Shown: positions 1-9,168 of the stretch, one piece after another
How positions within the stretch are numbered: position 1 is the first letter of the stretch
Layout of the letters: each line of letters opens with the position of its first letter
From: Acinetobacter bereziniae LMG 1003 = CIP 70.12
Lineage (GTDB): Bacteria; Pseudomonadota; Gammaproteobacteria; Pseudomonadales; Moraxellaceae
DNA length: 64,000 bases
NCBI RefSeq assembly: GCF_000368925.1
Contig: NZ_KB849755.1
Coordinates: 1,232,620-1,296,619, forward strand
Reading direction: 5' to 3'
Position numbers and translations under genes: made by a program
Notes under the pieces: model-generated
Database searches by the model: none
What the model was told of the DNA's origin: nothing
The model's input: only the letters and a program-made list of their open reading frames with translations

Positions 1-29
1 CGCTTTCTTAGAGAAAATGCAGTTCCCAT
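1..29 (-). CDS. pmrB: PmrB sensor kinase, 5' end only (partial)
   Basis: One base after the pmrA stop codon an ATG opens a frame reading MGTAFSLRK and continuing off the left edge of the window. In Acinetobacter the order is pmrC, pmrA, pmrB, and PmrB is the inner-membrane histidine kinase that phosphorylates PmrA. Only nine codons are visible, so the identity rests on gene order. The tight spacing implies co-transcription, possibly with translational coupling. Confidence 0.6.
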
Positions 30-30
30 A

Positions 31-723
31 TTATTCTGCTTTATGTGCTTGCCCCAAACGATAGCCTAAACCACGAATTGTACGAATAATATCTTTACCT
101 AATTTTGAACGGATGTGATGAACATAAACTTCAATCGTATTGCTGTTGATTTCACTATCAAAAGCATACAATTTATCTTCTAAATTTGCTTTAGAAAATA
201 TTTTATTGGGATGCGTCATCAGTGGAATCAAAATTGCCCATTCTCGGTTAGACAGCTCAACTGGCTCACCTTTCAATGTTGCAATATGTTGTTCAACATC
301 TAAAACAATCTCACCATTCTTTAACAGATTCGATGACTGCCCCATCACCTCTTTTGCAGCATCTCCAGAACGGCGTAATAGTGCATGAATACGCGCTACA
401 AGCTCATCAAATTCATAAGGTTTAATCAAGTAATCATCTGCACCTTGGTTTAAACCATCAACACGATTTTGTAATTGATCACGTGCTGAAATAATCAGTA
501 CAGGTAAGCCTGAACGTTGACGAATTTGCTTTAAAACTTGCATTCCGTCCATCATTGGTAAGCCTAAATCGAGTAAAACCAAATCAAATTGTTTTTCTGA
601 GATGAGTTTTAAACCATCTAAGCCATTATTGACCCATTCAACATCAAAGCCTTGGTATTTCAACAATGTTTTCGATGATTCTGCGATCATAAAATCATCT
701 TCTATCATTAAAATTTTGGTCAT
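31..723 (-). CDS. pmrA: Response regulator PmrA (OmpR/PhoB family)
   Basis: This 230-residue cytoplasmic regulator has an N-terminal receiver domain with the acidic pocket at E8-D10, the phospho-acceptor D52 in VLLDLGLP and the conserved KPYE lysine. A C-terminal winged-helix DNA-binding domain ends in IRTIRGLGYRLG, typical of the OmpR family. The sequence closely resembles Acinetobacter PmrA, which activates pmrC when phosphorylated by PmrB. It lies 17 bases after pmrC, with the pmrB start directly downstream, so the three form one operon. Mutations here or in pmrB are the usual route to colistin resistance in the genus; whether this copy carries one cannot be judged without a reference. Confidence 0.93.
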   Translation of the reverse strand: MTKILMIEDDFMIAESSKTLLKYQGFDVEWVNNGLDGLKLISEKQFDLVLLDLGLPMMDGMQVLKQIRQRSGLPVLIISARDQLQNRVDGLNQGADDYLIKPYEFDELVARIHALLRRSGDAAKEVMGQSSNLLKNGEIVLDVEQHIATLKGEPVELSNREWAILIPLMTHPNKIFSKANLEDKLYAFDSEINSNTIEVYVHHIRSKLGKDIIRTIRGLGYRLGQAHKAE

Positions 724-740
724 GCTCTATGTCCTTTCAA

Positions 741-2402
741 TCAACTGTTCACTGCACATTGGTGCAACATATTGTTCTTTTGATCAATCACCTGAGTTTG
801 AATATTCAATAAACTCAAAAGACTTGGAAATAAATTATCTTGACTCAATTTTGCTGCTTTTTGTTGAGTTAAACAATTAATTTGTTTTGCAGATGCAGCT
901 TTCCAGTTCTCTGAAAACCACATCAACATCGGGACATGAGTCTGTTGAGTAGGCGCAATTGCATAAGGTGCACCATGCAAATACATGCCACGCTCACCTG
1001 TAGACTCACCATGATCAGACAAATACCAGAAACCAGTTCGATAGTTGTCTTGCTGCTTTAAGCTTTCAATCACTTGATTCAAAATATGGTCAGTATAGAC
1101 AATCGAATTATCATAAGTGTTGATTAATTCAGTTGAAGAGCACCCTTGAATCGCATTGCTTTCACAGGTTGGTTTAAATTTCTTAAATTCATTCGGTGCA
1201 CGCTTGTAATAAGCTGGTCCATGACTACCCATTTGGTGTAAAACAATCAAATGAGGTTGTTTGTCATCTTTAGGTAATTGCTTGAGATATACATTTAAAC
1301 TATCAACCAAAATACCATCTAAACACTCACCACCTTGACACCATTTCTTTTCTAATTCTTGAGGAATAACAAACTTCTCAACACGATCACAGGTACCTTT
1401 ACAGCCTGAATTATTATCAATCCAAGTCACCTTATACCCTGCACGTTGTGCAATATCCAATAATCCTTCTCGGTGACTCGCAAGTTGCTCATCATAATTT
1501 ACACGTGGCATACCTGAAAACATACAAGGTACTGATACAGCTGTTGCAGTACCACATGAGCTAACTTGAGAAAAATTAATAAGATCCGCCTGCTTAGATA
1601 GCTCGGGATTGGTATTTTTAGCATAACCATTTAACGCGAAACTTTCTGCGCGTGCTGTTTCACCCACCACCAAAACCATCAATTTGGGTTTATGCTGTAA
1701 AGCAATATCCTCAACGATATGTGCATCTTCACCATAACGAATCAAAGGCAAATTCTTTTTAGGTGCTTTTTTATGGAAATATGAAAGCGTTGAAGCCACT
1801 GTATTCTGAGGTGAAATCATACCTTTTAGATCACGATGCTCACGAAAAATAGCAGCATAATCGACATAGAATACAAATAATAATCCACCAATAACAGCTA
1901 AAGAACCCACAATATTAAGCCCTTTAAAAAGCACAATCTTGCTTATTTTTTCAGGTTTAATACGGATCCATAAAATCAAAAGAATAGGTAAAATAACAAA
2001 ACCAAAGGTCCATGCAAAAAATTGAAAAGAGAGTAAGTCTGCAACTTCACCGGGATCAGTTTGCGCCATGTTCTGAATTTGATCAGGTGAAATCACCACA
2101 CCCAATGAATTGACAAAATAGGCACTAAAACCACCAATAAATACCAGAATGATTGCAAAGAATTTTGCGGTCCATTTCCAATCTAAGAGCTGTAGTAATA
2201 GATTGTATAAAGCAATCAATACTAAAGCTGTAGCAATCAAAAAGAGCTGGGCTTTTATACCTTGATAAGGAGTAAGCGCTTGAACTTTGCCCAGAAAACC
2301 AAAGTTCAGGCATAGCCCTAACCAGACTGCAACAATAAAATTAAAGGCAGTGAGGGAAATGGAGACTTCTCGTTGTTTGATACGTTGTATTAAATTAGAC
2401 AT
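741..2402 (-). CDS. pmrC: Lipid A phosphoethanolamine transferase EptA/PmrC
   Basis: This 553-residue inner-membrane enzyme transfers phosphoethanolamine to lipid A, lowering surface charge and polymyxin binding. The first ~180 residues contain about five hydrophobic segments. The periplasmic sulfatase-like domain follows, with the nucleophile T249 in VVGETARAES and the metal-binding LSDHGES motif near residue 465. Cysteines in the catalytic domain (SSCGTATAVSVPCMF, GCKGTCD, CQGGEC) match the family's disulfides. Length is normal. It is the first gene of the operon, and a PmrA box lies 47 bases upstream of its ATG. Confidence 0.95.
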   Translation of the reverse strand: MSNLIQRIKQREVSISLTAFNFIVAVWLGLCLNFGFLGKVQALTPYQGIKAQLFLIATALVLIALYNLLLQLLDWKWTAKFFAIILVFIGGFSAYFVNSLGVVISPDQIQNMAQTDPGEVADLLSFQFFAWTFGFVILPILLILWIRIKPEKISKIVLFKGLNIVGSLAVIGGLLFVFYVDYAAIFREHRDLKGMISPQNTVASTLSYFHKKAPKKNLPLIRYGEDAHIVEDIALQHKPKLMVLVVGETARAESFALNGYAKNTNPELSKQADLINFSQVSSCGTATAVSVPCMFSGMPRVNYDEQLASHREGLLDIAQRAGYKVTWIDNNSGCKGTCDRVEKFVIPQELEKKWCQGGECLDGILVDSLNVYLKQLPKDDKQPHLIVLHQMGSHGPAYYKRAPNEFKKFKPTCESNAIQGCSSTELINTYDNSIVYTDHILNQVIESLKQQDNYRTGFWYLSDHGESTGERGMYLHGAPYAIAPTQQTHVPMLMWFSENWKAASAKQINCLTQQKAAKLSQDNLFPSLLSLLNIQTQVIDQKNNMLHQCAVNS

Positions 2403-2448
2403 TACTGTAGCAATACTCTCTTCAATGACCTTAAGTTAAAAAATGAAG

Positions 2449-2465
2449 CTTAAATTGAACTTAAA
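2449..2465 (-). promoter_or_regulatory. PmrA box upstream of pmrC
   Basis: On the minus strand the sequence is TTTAAG-TTCAA-TTTAAG, two identical hexamers separated by five bases. This fits the PmrA direct-repeat consensus (TTAA core, N5 spacing). It ends 47 bases before the pmrC ATG, and a further CTTAAG lies closer to the gene at 2430-2435. This supports autoregulated transcription of pmrCAB. Confidence 0.8.
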
Positions 2466-2620
2466 AGCATTCTTTGAGTACCTAACAGCATTAATCTCAA
2501 ATTTTAATCCCTTAAAATTTCTCATTATTTGAGAAATTCAAACTAGAATAAATATTTATAATGGTTGTTACATATTATTTTATAACCTAATAGATAATCA
2601 ATTCTGCCCATTCAATTTGG

Positions 2621-2657
2621 ATTGGCTCATTCTTCGGTGTCAAAAGAATGAGCCAAT
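2621..2657. repeat. Perfect 14-bp inverted repeat with 9-base loop
   Basis: Arms ATTGGCTCATTCTT (2621-2634) and AAGAATGAGCCAAT (2644-2657) are exact complements. An A-run follows on the plus strand, so neither strand has the T-run of a standard intrinsic terminator. It may still end transcription of the MFS gene, or be a decayed repeat. Confidence 0.75.
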
Positions 2658-2867
2658 AAAAAAATCATACAGGAATTAATTTCTATACTTTTAAAATTGA
2701 CAAAAAAGTAATTTTTGTCTTATCTAAATGTAATGTAAAATAATGACCTCTAAATCATAAATAAAATGCTATTGTTTAAGTTGATATTTAAATTCATTTT
2801 AAAATAAGAAAATTTAAAACAATAATCAATATCTTAATCGAGAATAATACTATTCATCTAAATAATA

Positions 2868-4118
2868 TTACTTTTCACACATATTTCTCATCCAATATAT
2901 AATTGGAATTAAACAAAGCACACCGATAAGTAAAATTAAACTTAAGAATTTTAAATACCCCAGTTGATCTCCAATCATTCCACTTACTGTATATAGGACT
3001 CCACTGATGCTTGCCATGATTGAAACTTGAAAAGTAAAATCAGTTCCAGCATATTCGCTTCGGCTATACTGCATTACCAAGGTTAAAATCACCACCAATA
3101 ACATTGCAGCAAACATGTCTTCTAAAGCATTAATCAGATAAATTATCCACGGCGCAACAGGAACGGCTTGTTCATATAAAATTGCCAACCAAACGAAACC
3201 TGCTAAACTGATTAATTTCAAGACAGAAAATAACAATAAGGCTTGATGACGTTTTATTTTCTTTAATAACAATCCTGCCAACCCAGCGCCGAATAGTGCA
3301 GAAAATGCGCCCAGCATTGTAATGTAAATACCAATTTGAGAAAGGCTCAATTTCAAATCAACCAATAACGGTTTAGTGATTGGACCTGCAAATCCATCTG
3401 TAACTTTGATTGTGCAAAGTACAAAAAACCATGCTGTTAATTCTTTATTTTCAAAGAAATACCTTAAATAATCTCTAAACCATTCAAAGCGATCTATATT
3501 TGTTTGATGTGATGTCTTTTTGCTGGCAATACGTAGATGTTCAGGTTCTTGATAAAACCAAATTGGCAGTGTATTGCAAGCAACGATAGCGGCCAAAATA
3601 AGAAAAGTCATCTGCCAACTGAGCCAATCCATTGCCCATAAAATTGCTCCACCACCTACAATAAACCCTAGGCGAGAACCAATAACCTGAAACATATTAC
3701 CAAAATGTTGCTGTTCTTCTTTTAATATTCTTACTGCCAAACCGTCAGTAGCAATATCTTGAGTTGCACCGATGCTATTCATACACAGCAATGCAATAAA
3801 AAACAGAAATAAAAACCGTGGTTCATTTAAAGATTGAATCGGTAAGAAAGATAAAATAACCAGAATGACAATGGTTAAAATCTGGGTGGGAATAATCCAA
3901 CTACGATAATGCCCTGCTTGGTGATGTCCATAACGATCCACCAAAGGTGCCCATAAAATTTTAATTGCCCATGGTGCCATTAACAGTCCAAAACCACCAA
4001 TATGAGCCAATGACACGCCTTGAGCACGTAAGACCACTGGCAACGCATGAGTCATAAATCCCACAGGTAAACCTTGAGCCCAGTATAAAGAGAATAACAA
4101 TAAATAATGATATGGCAT
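2868..4118 (-). CDS. MFS transporter, AmpG / RhtX-FptX-like
   Basis: This 416-residue membrane protein has about twelve hydrophobic segments and the MFS pattern WAPLVDRYG after the second helix. The opening YHYLLLFSLYWAQGLPVGFM resembles the AmpG-related permeases that include the RhtX and FptX siderophore importers. AmpG proteins import muropeptides, so the substrate is not settled. No Fur box is visible upstream, which weakens the siderophore reading. A TTG lies five codons upstream, but I chose the ATG at 4118 because homologues start near MPYHY and a GAG lies about nine bases upstream. Confidence 0.75.
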   Translation of the reverse strand: MPYHYLLLFSLYWAQGLPVGFMTHALPVVLRAQGVSLAHIGGFGLLMAPWAIKILWAPLVDRYGHHQAGHYRSWIIPTQILTIVILVILSFLPIQSLNEPRFLFLFFIALLCMNSIGATQDIATDGLAVRILKEEQQHFGNMFQVIGSRLGFIVGGGAILWAMDWLSWQMTFLILAAIVACNTLPIWFYQEPEHLRIASKKTSHQTNIDRFEWFRDYLRYFFENKELTAWFFVLCTIKVTDGFAGPITKPLLVDLKLSLSQIGIYITMLGAFSALFGAGLAGLLLKKIKRHQALLLFSVLKLISLAGFVWLAILYEQAVPVAPWIIYLINALEDMFAAMLLVVILTLVMQYSRSEYAGTDFTFQVSIMASISGVLYTVSGMIGDQLGYLKFLSLILLIGVLCLIPIIYWMRNMCEK

Positions 4119-4304
4119 GCTAACTCGACTCAAGAATCATCAACATTGACTCACCTGCAATGATTGAACACTTTAAATTTGATATGTTGCTTTAATTTGC
4201 AAATTTTGTAATATTTACATTTTGCGGATATCCAATGGATGGATGTCTATGTTGTATTAAGCAAAAAATGAATACCAATACAAGAGCAGTCACATAAAAA
4301 TACG

Positions 4305-4931
4305 ATGTCACAGAATTTTCCAAATATACCCGATCAAGTGCCCCAGCGTGGCAATACCACCAGTCGCAATATATTTAAAAACCTTTACTTGCTTCAAGGC
4401 TGGGGTTTTGAGGGTGAGTTTCCGAACTTACCTAAAGCCGTGGTGTTTATTGCTCCCCATACATCAAACTATGATGGTTTATATGCCTTTCTTGCGATGT
4501 TAGGGATTGGTGTTAAAGTCACCATTTTTGGCAAAGACAGCCTGTTTAAAACGCCATTGAAATCTCTTTTTGAGTGGATTGGTGTTATTCCCGTTCATCG
4601 CGACTCTCCACATGGGCTGACACAGCAAATTATCAAAGTGATTCAACAACAGGAAAAAATCTGGATTGCAATTGCGCCTGAGGGCACCCGAAAAAGAGCA
4701 GAAAAGATTAAAAGCGGTTTTTATCATATCGCCATGGGTGCGGATATTCCAATTGCTGTCTTTTCATTAGATTATGAGAAAAAACGTATTCATTGCTTAG
4801 GCACACTACAACCTACAGGTGACTATGACAAAGATTTAGATGATATTTTAGCGCGTTTTAAAGGAAACTTTTCGCCTAAACGTCCGCATTTATTATCACT
4901 TCCTTTACAAAAACTATGGAAAAATGGCTAG
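4305..4931 (+). CDS. PlsC-like lysophospholipid acyltransferase
   Basis: This 208-residue protein contains the acyltransferase catalytic motif HTSNYD (HX4D) around residue 52 and the substrate motif PEGTRKR around residue 125. These define the glycerophosphate acyltransferase superfamily. It probably acylates a lysophospholipid or related acceptor at the inner membrane; no strong transmembrane helix is seen, so it may bind peripherally. The next gene, a patatin-like lipoprotein, starts 59 bases downstream, which suggests one lipid-related transcript. It is shorter than canonical PlsC, so the acceptor is uncertain. Confidence 0.82.
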   Translation: MSQNFPNIPDQVPQRGNTTSRNIFKNLYLLQGWGFEGEFPNLPKAVVFIAPHTSNYDGLYAFLAMLGIGVKVTIFGKDSLFKTPLKSLFEWIGVIPVHRDSPHGLTQQIIKVIQQQEKIWIAIAPEGTRKRAEKIKSGFYHIAMGADIPIAVFSLDYEKKRIHCLGTLQPTGDYDKDLDDILARFKGNFSPKRPHLLSLPLQKLWKNG

Positions 4932-4990
4932 AAAAAAAAGATGCAATCTGTTCAGATGTGCAGCATATATTTTTGAAAAAAGTAATTCCC

Positions 4991-5908
4991 ATGCGTGTTA
5001 AACAACTTGGTTTTATAGGCTTATTGGGTCTAGCCCTCGTTGGCTGTGACAAGACAGCAAAAACTCCAACCCAAACCACAGCAATTAAGGCTCGTGAACC
5101 TGTTATTGCCATTGCGCTTGGCGGCGGCGGTGCAAAAGGTTTTGCTCATATTGGTGTACTTAAGGTTTTAGAATCTCATGGGATTAAGCCAAAAATTGTA
5201 ACAGGCACCAGTGCAGGGAGCTTTGTTGGCAGCATCTATGCCAGTGGTAAAACCCCTTATCAAATGCAACAAATTGCCCAACAATTAAAAGAATCTGATT
5301 TACGTGATTTAACTTTAAATAGCCAAGGCATCGTGCTTGGTCAAAAACTACAAGATTATGTTAATCGCAATGTCGCCAATAAACCGATTGAACAGTTTCC
5401 GATTCGTTTTGCAGCTGTCGCAACTCGTTTAGACAACGGCAAGAAAGCAGAGTTTATTAAGGGTAATGCAGGTCAGGCTGTCCGTGCTTCTTGTAGTATT
5501 CCCAATGTATTTGTGCCAGCGACAATTGGAAACACCAAATATGTTGATGGGGGCTTAGTAAGTCCAATTCCAGTACAAACTGCGCGTGATATGGGCGCGG
5601 ATATTGTCATCGCTGTTGATATTTCTGCTCGTCCGAGTGGTAGTCAGCCAATGAATATGTGGGGATTATTAGATCAAACCATTAATATCATGGGGCAACA
5701 AAGTATCAATAATGAATTGGCTCAAGCCAATATTGTGATACAACCTAAAGTTGGGCATTTAGGAACACTTGACCTTAAATCAAGTAATCAGGCAATTTTA
5801 GAAGGTGAAAAAGCCGCACAGGGTAAAATTATTGCAATTCAGAATGCGATCTCAAACTTTAAAAAATCCCCTGCTGCTTTAAAACCTGCGCCACGAGCAA
5901 AGTTTTAA
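4991..5908 (+). CDS. Patatin-like phospholipase lipoprotein
   Basis: The 305-residue protein starts with a lipoprotein signal ending in the lipobox LVGC, so it is probably anchored in the envelope. The patatin features are a glycine-rich oxyanion loop GGGGAKGFAHIG, the nucleophile elbow GTSAG and the catalytic DGG (VDGGLVSPIP). It would hydrolyse acyl esters of lipids. The frame extends upstream to 4916, overlapping the acyltransferase, but only the ATG at 4991 places the signal peptide at the N terminus. A paralogue with the same architecture lies at 44445-45431. Confidence 0.88.
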   Translation: MRVKQLGFIGLLGLALVGCDKTAKTPTQTTAIKAREPVIAIALGGGGAKGFAHIGVLKVLESHGIKPKIVTGTSAGSFVGSIYASGKTPYQMQQIAQQLKESDLRDLTLNSQGIVLGQKLQDYVNRNVANKPIEQFPIRFAAVATRLDNGKKAEFIKGNAGQAVRASCSIPNVFVPATIGNTKYVDGGLVSPIPVQTARDMGADIVIAVDISARPSGSQPMNMWGLLDQTINIMGQQSINNELAQANIVIQPKVGHLGTLDLKSSNQAILEGEKAAQGKIIAIQNAISNFKKSPAALKPAPRAKF

Positions 5909-6044
5909 CTGGATCATGAAATACTTCGCTTCATCCTAATTGAATATAAGAATAAATACGTTTTTATATGCAGTATTAAAATGATCTGCTACATTGGTAG
6001 AGATGATTCGTCATCTATACCAATGATAATCACTAGGGTAGATT

Positions 6045-6509
6045 ATGGACTTTATTTTTGAACCGTGGCATTGGTTTGTACTTGGCATATTGCTGATCTT
6101 ATCTGAACTTATTCTACCTGCATTTGCTGCCTTGTGGTTTGGTATCGCTGCAGTTGTGGTCAGTATTTTGTTTTGGCTGTTTCCAAGTATGAGCTTTGCC
6201 TTACAAGTCGTGTGTTGGATTATCTTATCCATCATCTGTACTGTCGCTTGGTTTAAATTCGTCAAACCACTTTCTATAGATAAAACCAAAGCTGGGCTTC
6301 CGCGTGAAGCAACGATTGGACAAACCGGTATGGTCATTCAAACTGGACTCAGTCATGATCAGATTCGCGTGCGCTTTCCGATGCCTGTTTTAGGTTCTGA
6401 TGAATGGAACTGCCGTACCCTATCACCTGTACAAGTGGGTGACCGTGTACGTGTGACAGATATTTTAGGTAATGATTTAGTTGTACAGCTACATTCATCA
6501 TCTCAATAA
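6045..6509 (+). CDS. NfeD family membrane protein
   Basis: This 154-residue protein has two to three transmembrane segments in its first ~75 residues. A soluble C-terminal OB-fold-like domain (GQTGMVIQTG...VGDRVRVTDILGNDLVV) is typical of short NfeD proteins. Members of this family pair with SPFH/stomatin proteins and are thought to help organise membrane microdomains or quality control. The slipin gene begins 23 bases downstream, so the pair is an operon. Confidence 0.88.
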   Translation: MDFIFEPWHWFVLGILLILSELILPAFAALWFGIAAVVVSILFWLFPSMSFALQVVCWIILSIICTVAWFKFVKPLSIDKTKAGLPREATIGQTGMVIQTGLSHDQIRVRFPMPVLGSDEWNCRTLSPVQVGDRVRVTDILGNDLVVQLHSSSQ

Positions 6510-6532
6510 TGAAGAATAAAGAGGAAAATTAA

Positions 6533-7387
6533 ATGGGTTTTGGTTCTATTGTTGTTTTAGTCTTATTTGTATTCGTTGCTGTAACCATTTTTAAGGGGGT
6601 TCGTATTGTCCCTCAAGGTTACAAATGGATTGTACAACGTTTAGGTAAATATCATTCTACTTTAAGCCCTGGCTTAAACTTCGTCATCCCTTATGTCGAT
6701 GAAGTTGCTTATAAAGTCACAACCAAAGATATCGTTTTAGATATCCCGTCACAAGAAGTTATTACTCGTGATAATGCTGTTTTGGTGATGAATGCTGTTG
6801 CATATATCAACCTGACGACACCTGAGAAAGCAGTCTATGGTATTGAAAACTATACATGGGCAATTCAAAATCTTGTACAAACTTCACTTCGATCAATCGT
6901 TGGTGAAATGGATTTAGATGATGCTTTGTCTTCGCGTGATCACATCAAAGCAAAATTAAAAGCAGCGATTTCAGATGATATTTCAGATTGGGGAATTACC
7001 CTCAAAACTGTAGAAATTCAGGATATTCAACCCTCTCATACCATGCAAGCTGCCATGGAGGCTCAAGCTGCTGCTGAACGTCAACGTCGAGCAACAGTGA
7101 CTAAAGCAGATGGTGAAAAACAAGCTGCTATTTTAGAAGCAGATGGTCGTTTAGAAGCATCTCGTCGTGATGCAGAAGCACAAGTTGTTCTTGCTGAATC
7201 ATCTCAACGTGCGATTGAAATGGTCACCTCTGCCGTTGGTGACAAAGAAGTTCCTGTTGCCTATCTACTTGGTGAGCAATATGTAAAAGCGATGCAAGAT
7301 ATGGCGAAATCTAATAATGCTAAAACAGTTGTGTTGCCAGCCGACATTATGAATACCATTCGTGGTGTTATGGGCAGAAATAATTAA
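6533..7387 (+). CDS. SPFH/band-7 slipin (QmcA-like)
   Basis: This 284-residue protein has one N-terminal transmembrane segment (VVLVLFVFVAVTIF) and then a band-7 domain (GVRIVPQGYKWIVQRLGKY). A long helical, Ala/Glu-rich region follows (MEAQAAAERQRRATVTKADGEKQAA), as in stomatins and E. coli QmcA. It likely oligomerises on the membrane with the NfeD partner encoded just upstream. GAGGAAA before the ATG is a good ribosome-binding site. A terminator at 7407-7440 closes the unit. Confidence 0.9.
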   Translation: MGFGSIVVLVLFVFVAVTIFKGVRIVPQGYKWIVQRLGKYHSTLSPGLNFVIPYVDEVAYKVTTKDIVLDIPSQEVITRDNAVLVMNAVAYINLTTPEKAVYGIENYTWAIQNLVQTSLRSIVGEMDLDDALSSRDHIKAKLKAAISDDISDWGITLKTVEIQDIQPSHTMQAAMEAQAAAERQRRATVTKADGEKQAAILEADGRLEASRRDAEAQVVLAESSQRAIEMVTSAVGDKEVPVAYLLGEQYVKAMQDMAKSNNAKTVVLPADIMNTIRGVMGRNN

Positions 7388-7406
7388 CTCCCTCATCCCC
7401 AAGGTC

Positions 7407-7440
7407 AAAATAGGTAATCTTAAGGTTACCTATTTTTTTT
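7407..7440 (+). terminator. Intrinsic terminator after nfeD-slipin
   Basis: An 11-bp stem AAAATAGGTAA / TTACCTATTTT with an 8-base loop is followed by a run of T. Confidence 0.85.
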
Positions 7441-7570
7441 GCCTTTGAAATTTAGCACTCTGTTTTAACGTTTAAGAAATGATCAGCATTTTTTTGTAAT
7501 TTGTGGTTAAATTTCACGTTATTTTAGATTCCACCTTGAATCTGAATCTTTCCACGTATATGGATATCGT

Positions 7571-9067
7571 ATGAGCTCCCTTAACCCCACGTTAATTACC
7601 TTTCTATTTTATATAGTTGCAATGGTCATCATTGGCTTAGTCGCTTATCGCGCCACAACCAGTTTTGATGATTATATTTTAGGTGGACGTCGTTTAGGCA
7701 GTTTTGTTACTGCATTGTCTGCAGGTGCATCTGATATGAGCGGTTGGTTGCTGATGGGTTTACCTGGTGCAATTTATTTATCAGGTCTATCTGAAATCTG
7801 GATCGCCATTGGTTTAATCATGGGTGCTTGGCTGAACTGGTTACTGGTTGCAGGTCGTTTGCGTGTCCACACTGAAATTCAAAATAACTCACTTACACTT
7901 CCCGATTATTTTTCAAATCGCTTTAATGATCATAAAAAGATTTTAAGGGTTGTGTCTGCTGTTGTGATTCTTATTTTCTTTGCCATCTATTGTGCTTCTG
8001 GCATGGTGGCAGGTGCGCGTTTATTCGAAAGCATGTTCAACATGTCTTACAGTACGGCACTTTGGATCAGTGCTATTGCGACAATCAGTTACGTATTTAT
8101 TGGCGGATTTCTTGCTGTCAGTTGGACAGATACCATTCAAGCAGGATTGATGATTTTTGCATTATTACTGACCCCGATTGTCACCATACTCAGTTTAGGT
8201 GACATGACTACAGTAAATGCAGCATTAGACGCAGCACGCCCTCAAGCCTATAGTTTATTTGCAGATTTGAGTGGTATTGCTGTCATCTCACTTTTAGCAT
8301 GGGGCTTAGGCTATTTTGGGCAACCTCATATTCTGGTTCGCTTTATGGCAGCAGATTCGGTGAAATCAATCCCAAATGCACGTCGTATTGGTATGACTTG
8401 GATGACACTTTGTCTAGGCGGTGCAGTTGCTGCAGGTTTCTTTGGGATTGCCTACTTCCAAATGCATCCTGAATTAGCGGCAACGGTCAATGCCAATCCT
8501 GAAACGGTATTTATGGAATTAACTAAAATTCTATTTAACCCATGGATTGCAGGTATCGTTTTAGCGGCTATTCTTGCTGCTGTCATGAGTACCCTGAGTT
8601 GCCAGTTATTGGTGTGTTCAAGCACTTTGACAGAAGATTTTTACAAAGCATTTATTCGTAAGACTGCATCTCAAAAAGAACTGGTCTGGGTAGGTCGTTT
8701 AATGGTTTTACTGATTGCTGTTCTTGCTATTGTTCTTGCCAGTAATCCTGAGGCGAAGGTTTTAGGTTTAGTCGCTTATGCTTGGGCTGGTTTTGGTGCT
8801 GCATTTGGTCCATTGATTATTCTTTCTGTTTTCTGGAAACGGATGACTTTATCTGGCGCTCTTACAGGTATGATTGTGGGTGCGCTTGTAGTGATCCTTT
8901 GGAAAAATATTCCAGTATTTGCAACAACTGGTATTTATGAAATTATTCCAGGCTTTATTTGTTCTTTTATCACCATTATTTTATTTAGCTTGATCAGCAA
9001 AGCACCTTCAACAGATATGATTGAACGTTTTGAAAAAGCGGATGCAATTTACAAAGAATCTGTTTAA
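7571..9067 (+). CDS. putP: Sodium/proline symporter PutP
   Basis: This 498-residue protein has about thirteen hydrophobic helices and the sodium:solute symporter signatures LSAGASDMSGWLLMGLPGA and WGLGYFGQPHILVRFMA. Both closely resemble E. coli PutP. It imports proline with sodium at the inner membrane for use as carbon, nitrogen or osmolyte. The length matches PutP. No proline dehydrogenase gene is adjacent, so its regulation is not evident here. Confidence 0.93.
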   Translation: MSSLNPTLITFLFYIVAMVIIGLVAYRATTSFDDYILGGRRLGSFVTALSAGASDMSGWLLMGLPGAIYLSGLSEIWIAIGLIMGAWLNWLLVAGRLRVHTEIQNNSLTLPDYFSNRFNDHKKILRVVSAVVILIFFAIYCASGMVAGARLFESMFNMSYSTALWISAIATISYVFIGGFLAVSWTDTIQAGLMIFALLLTPIVTILSLGDMTTVNAALDAARPQAYSLFADLSGIAVISLLAWGLGYFGQPHILVRFMAADSVKSIPNARRIGMTWMTLCLGGAVAAGFFGIAYFQMHPELAATVNANPETVFMELTKILFNPWIAGIVLAAILAAVMSTLSCQLLVCSSTLTEDFYKAFIRKTASQKELVWVGRLMVLLIAVLAIVLASNPEAKVLGLVAYAWAGFGAAFGPLIILSVFWKRMTLSGALTGMIVGALVVILWKNIPVFATTGIYEIIPGFICSFITIILFSLISKAPSTDMIERFEKADAIYKESV

Positions 9068-9075
9068 GCCTATCC

Positions 9076-9100
9076 CCCCCTTTTCATAAAGGGGGAATTT
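9076..9100 (+). terminator. Probable terminator after putP
   Basis: The hairpin CCCCCTTT / AAAGGGGG has a 4-base loop and is followed by AATTTT. The T-run is short, so confidence is moderate. It lies between the convergent putP and ispA. Confidence 0.55.
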
Positions 9101-9168
9101 TAATGCTTTATCTGCGCTGAATTATCACGACTATAGTATTGATGTATCTTGCTCTTTAAATATTTCCG

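Larger units (their letters stand above)
2403..2867. other. Intergenic region between pmrC and the MFS gene
   Basis: The 465-base AT-rich gap holds the pmrCAB promoter region at its left end and a perfect 14-bp inverted repeat at 2621-2657. I see no coding region in the rest. Confidence 0.7.
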
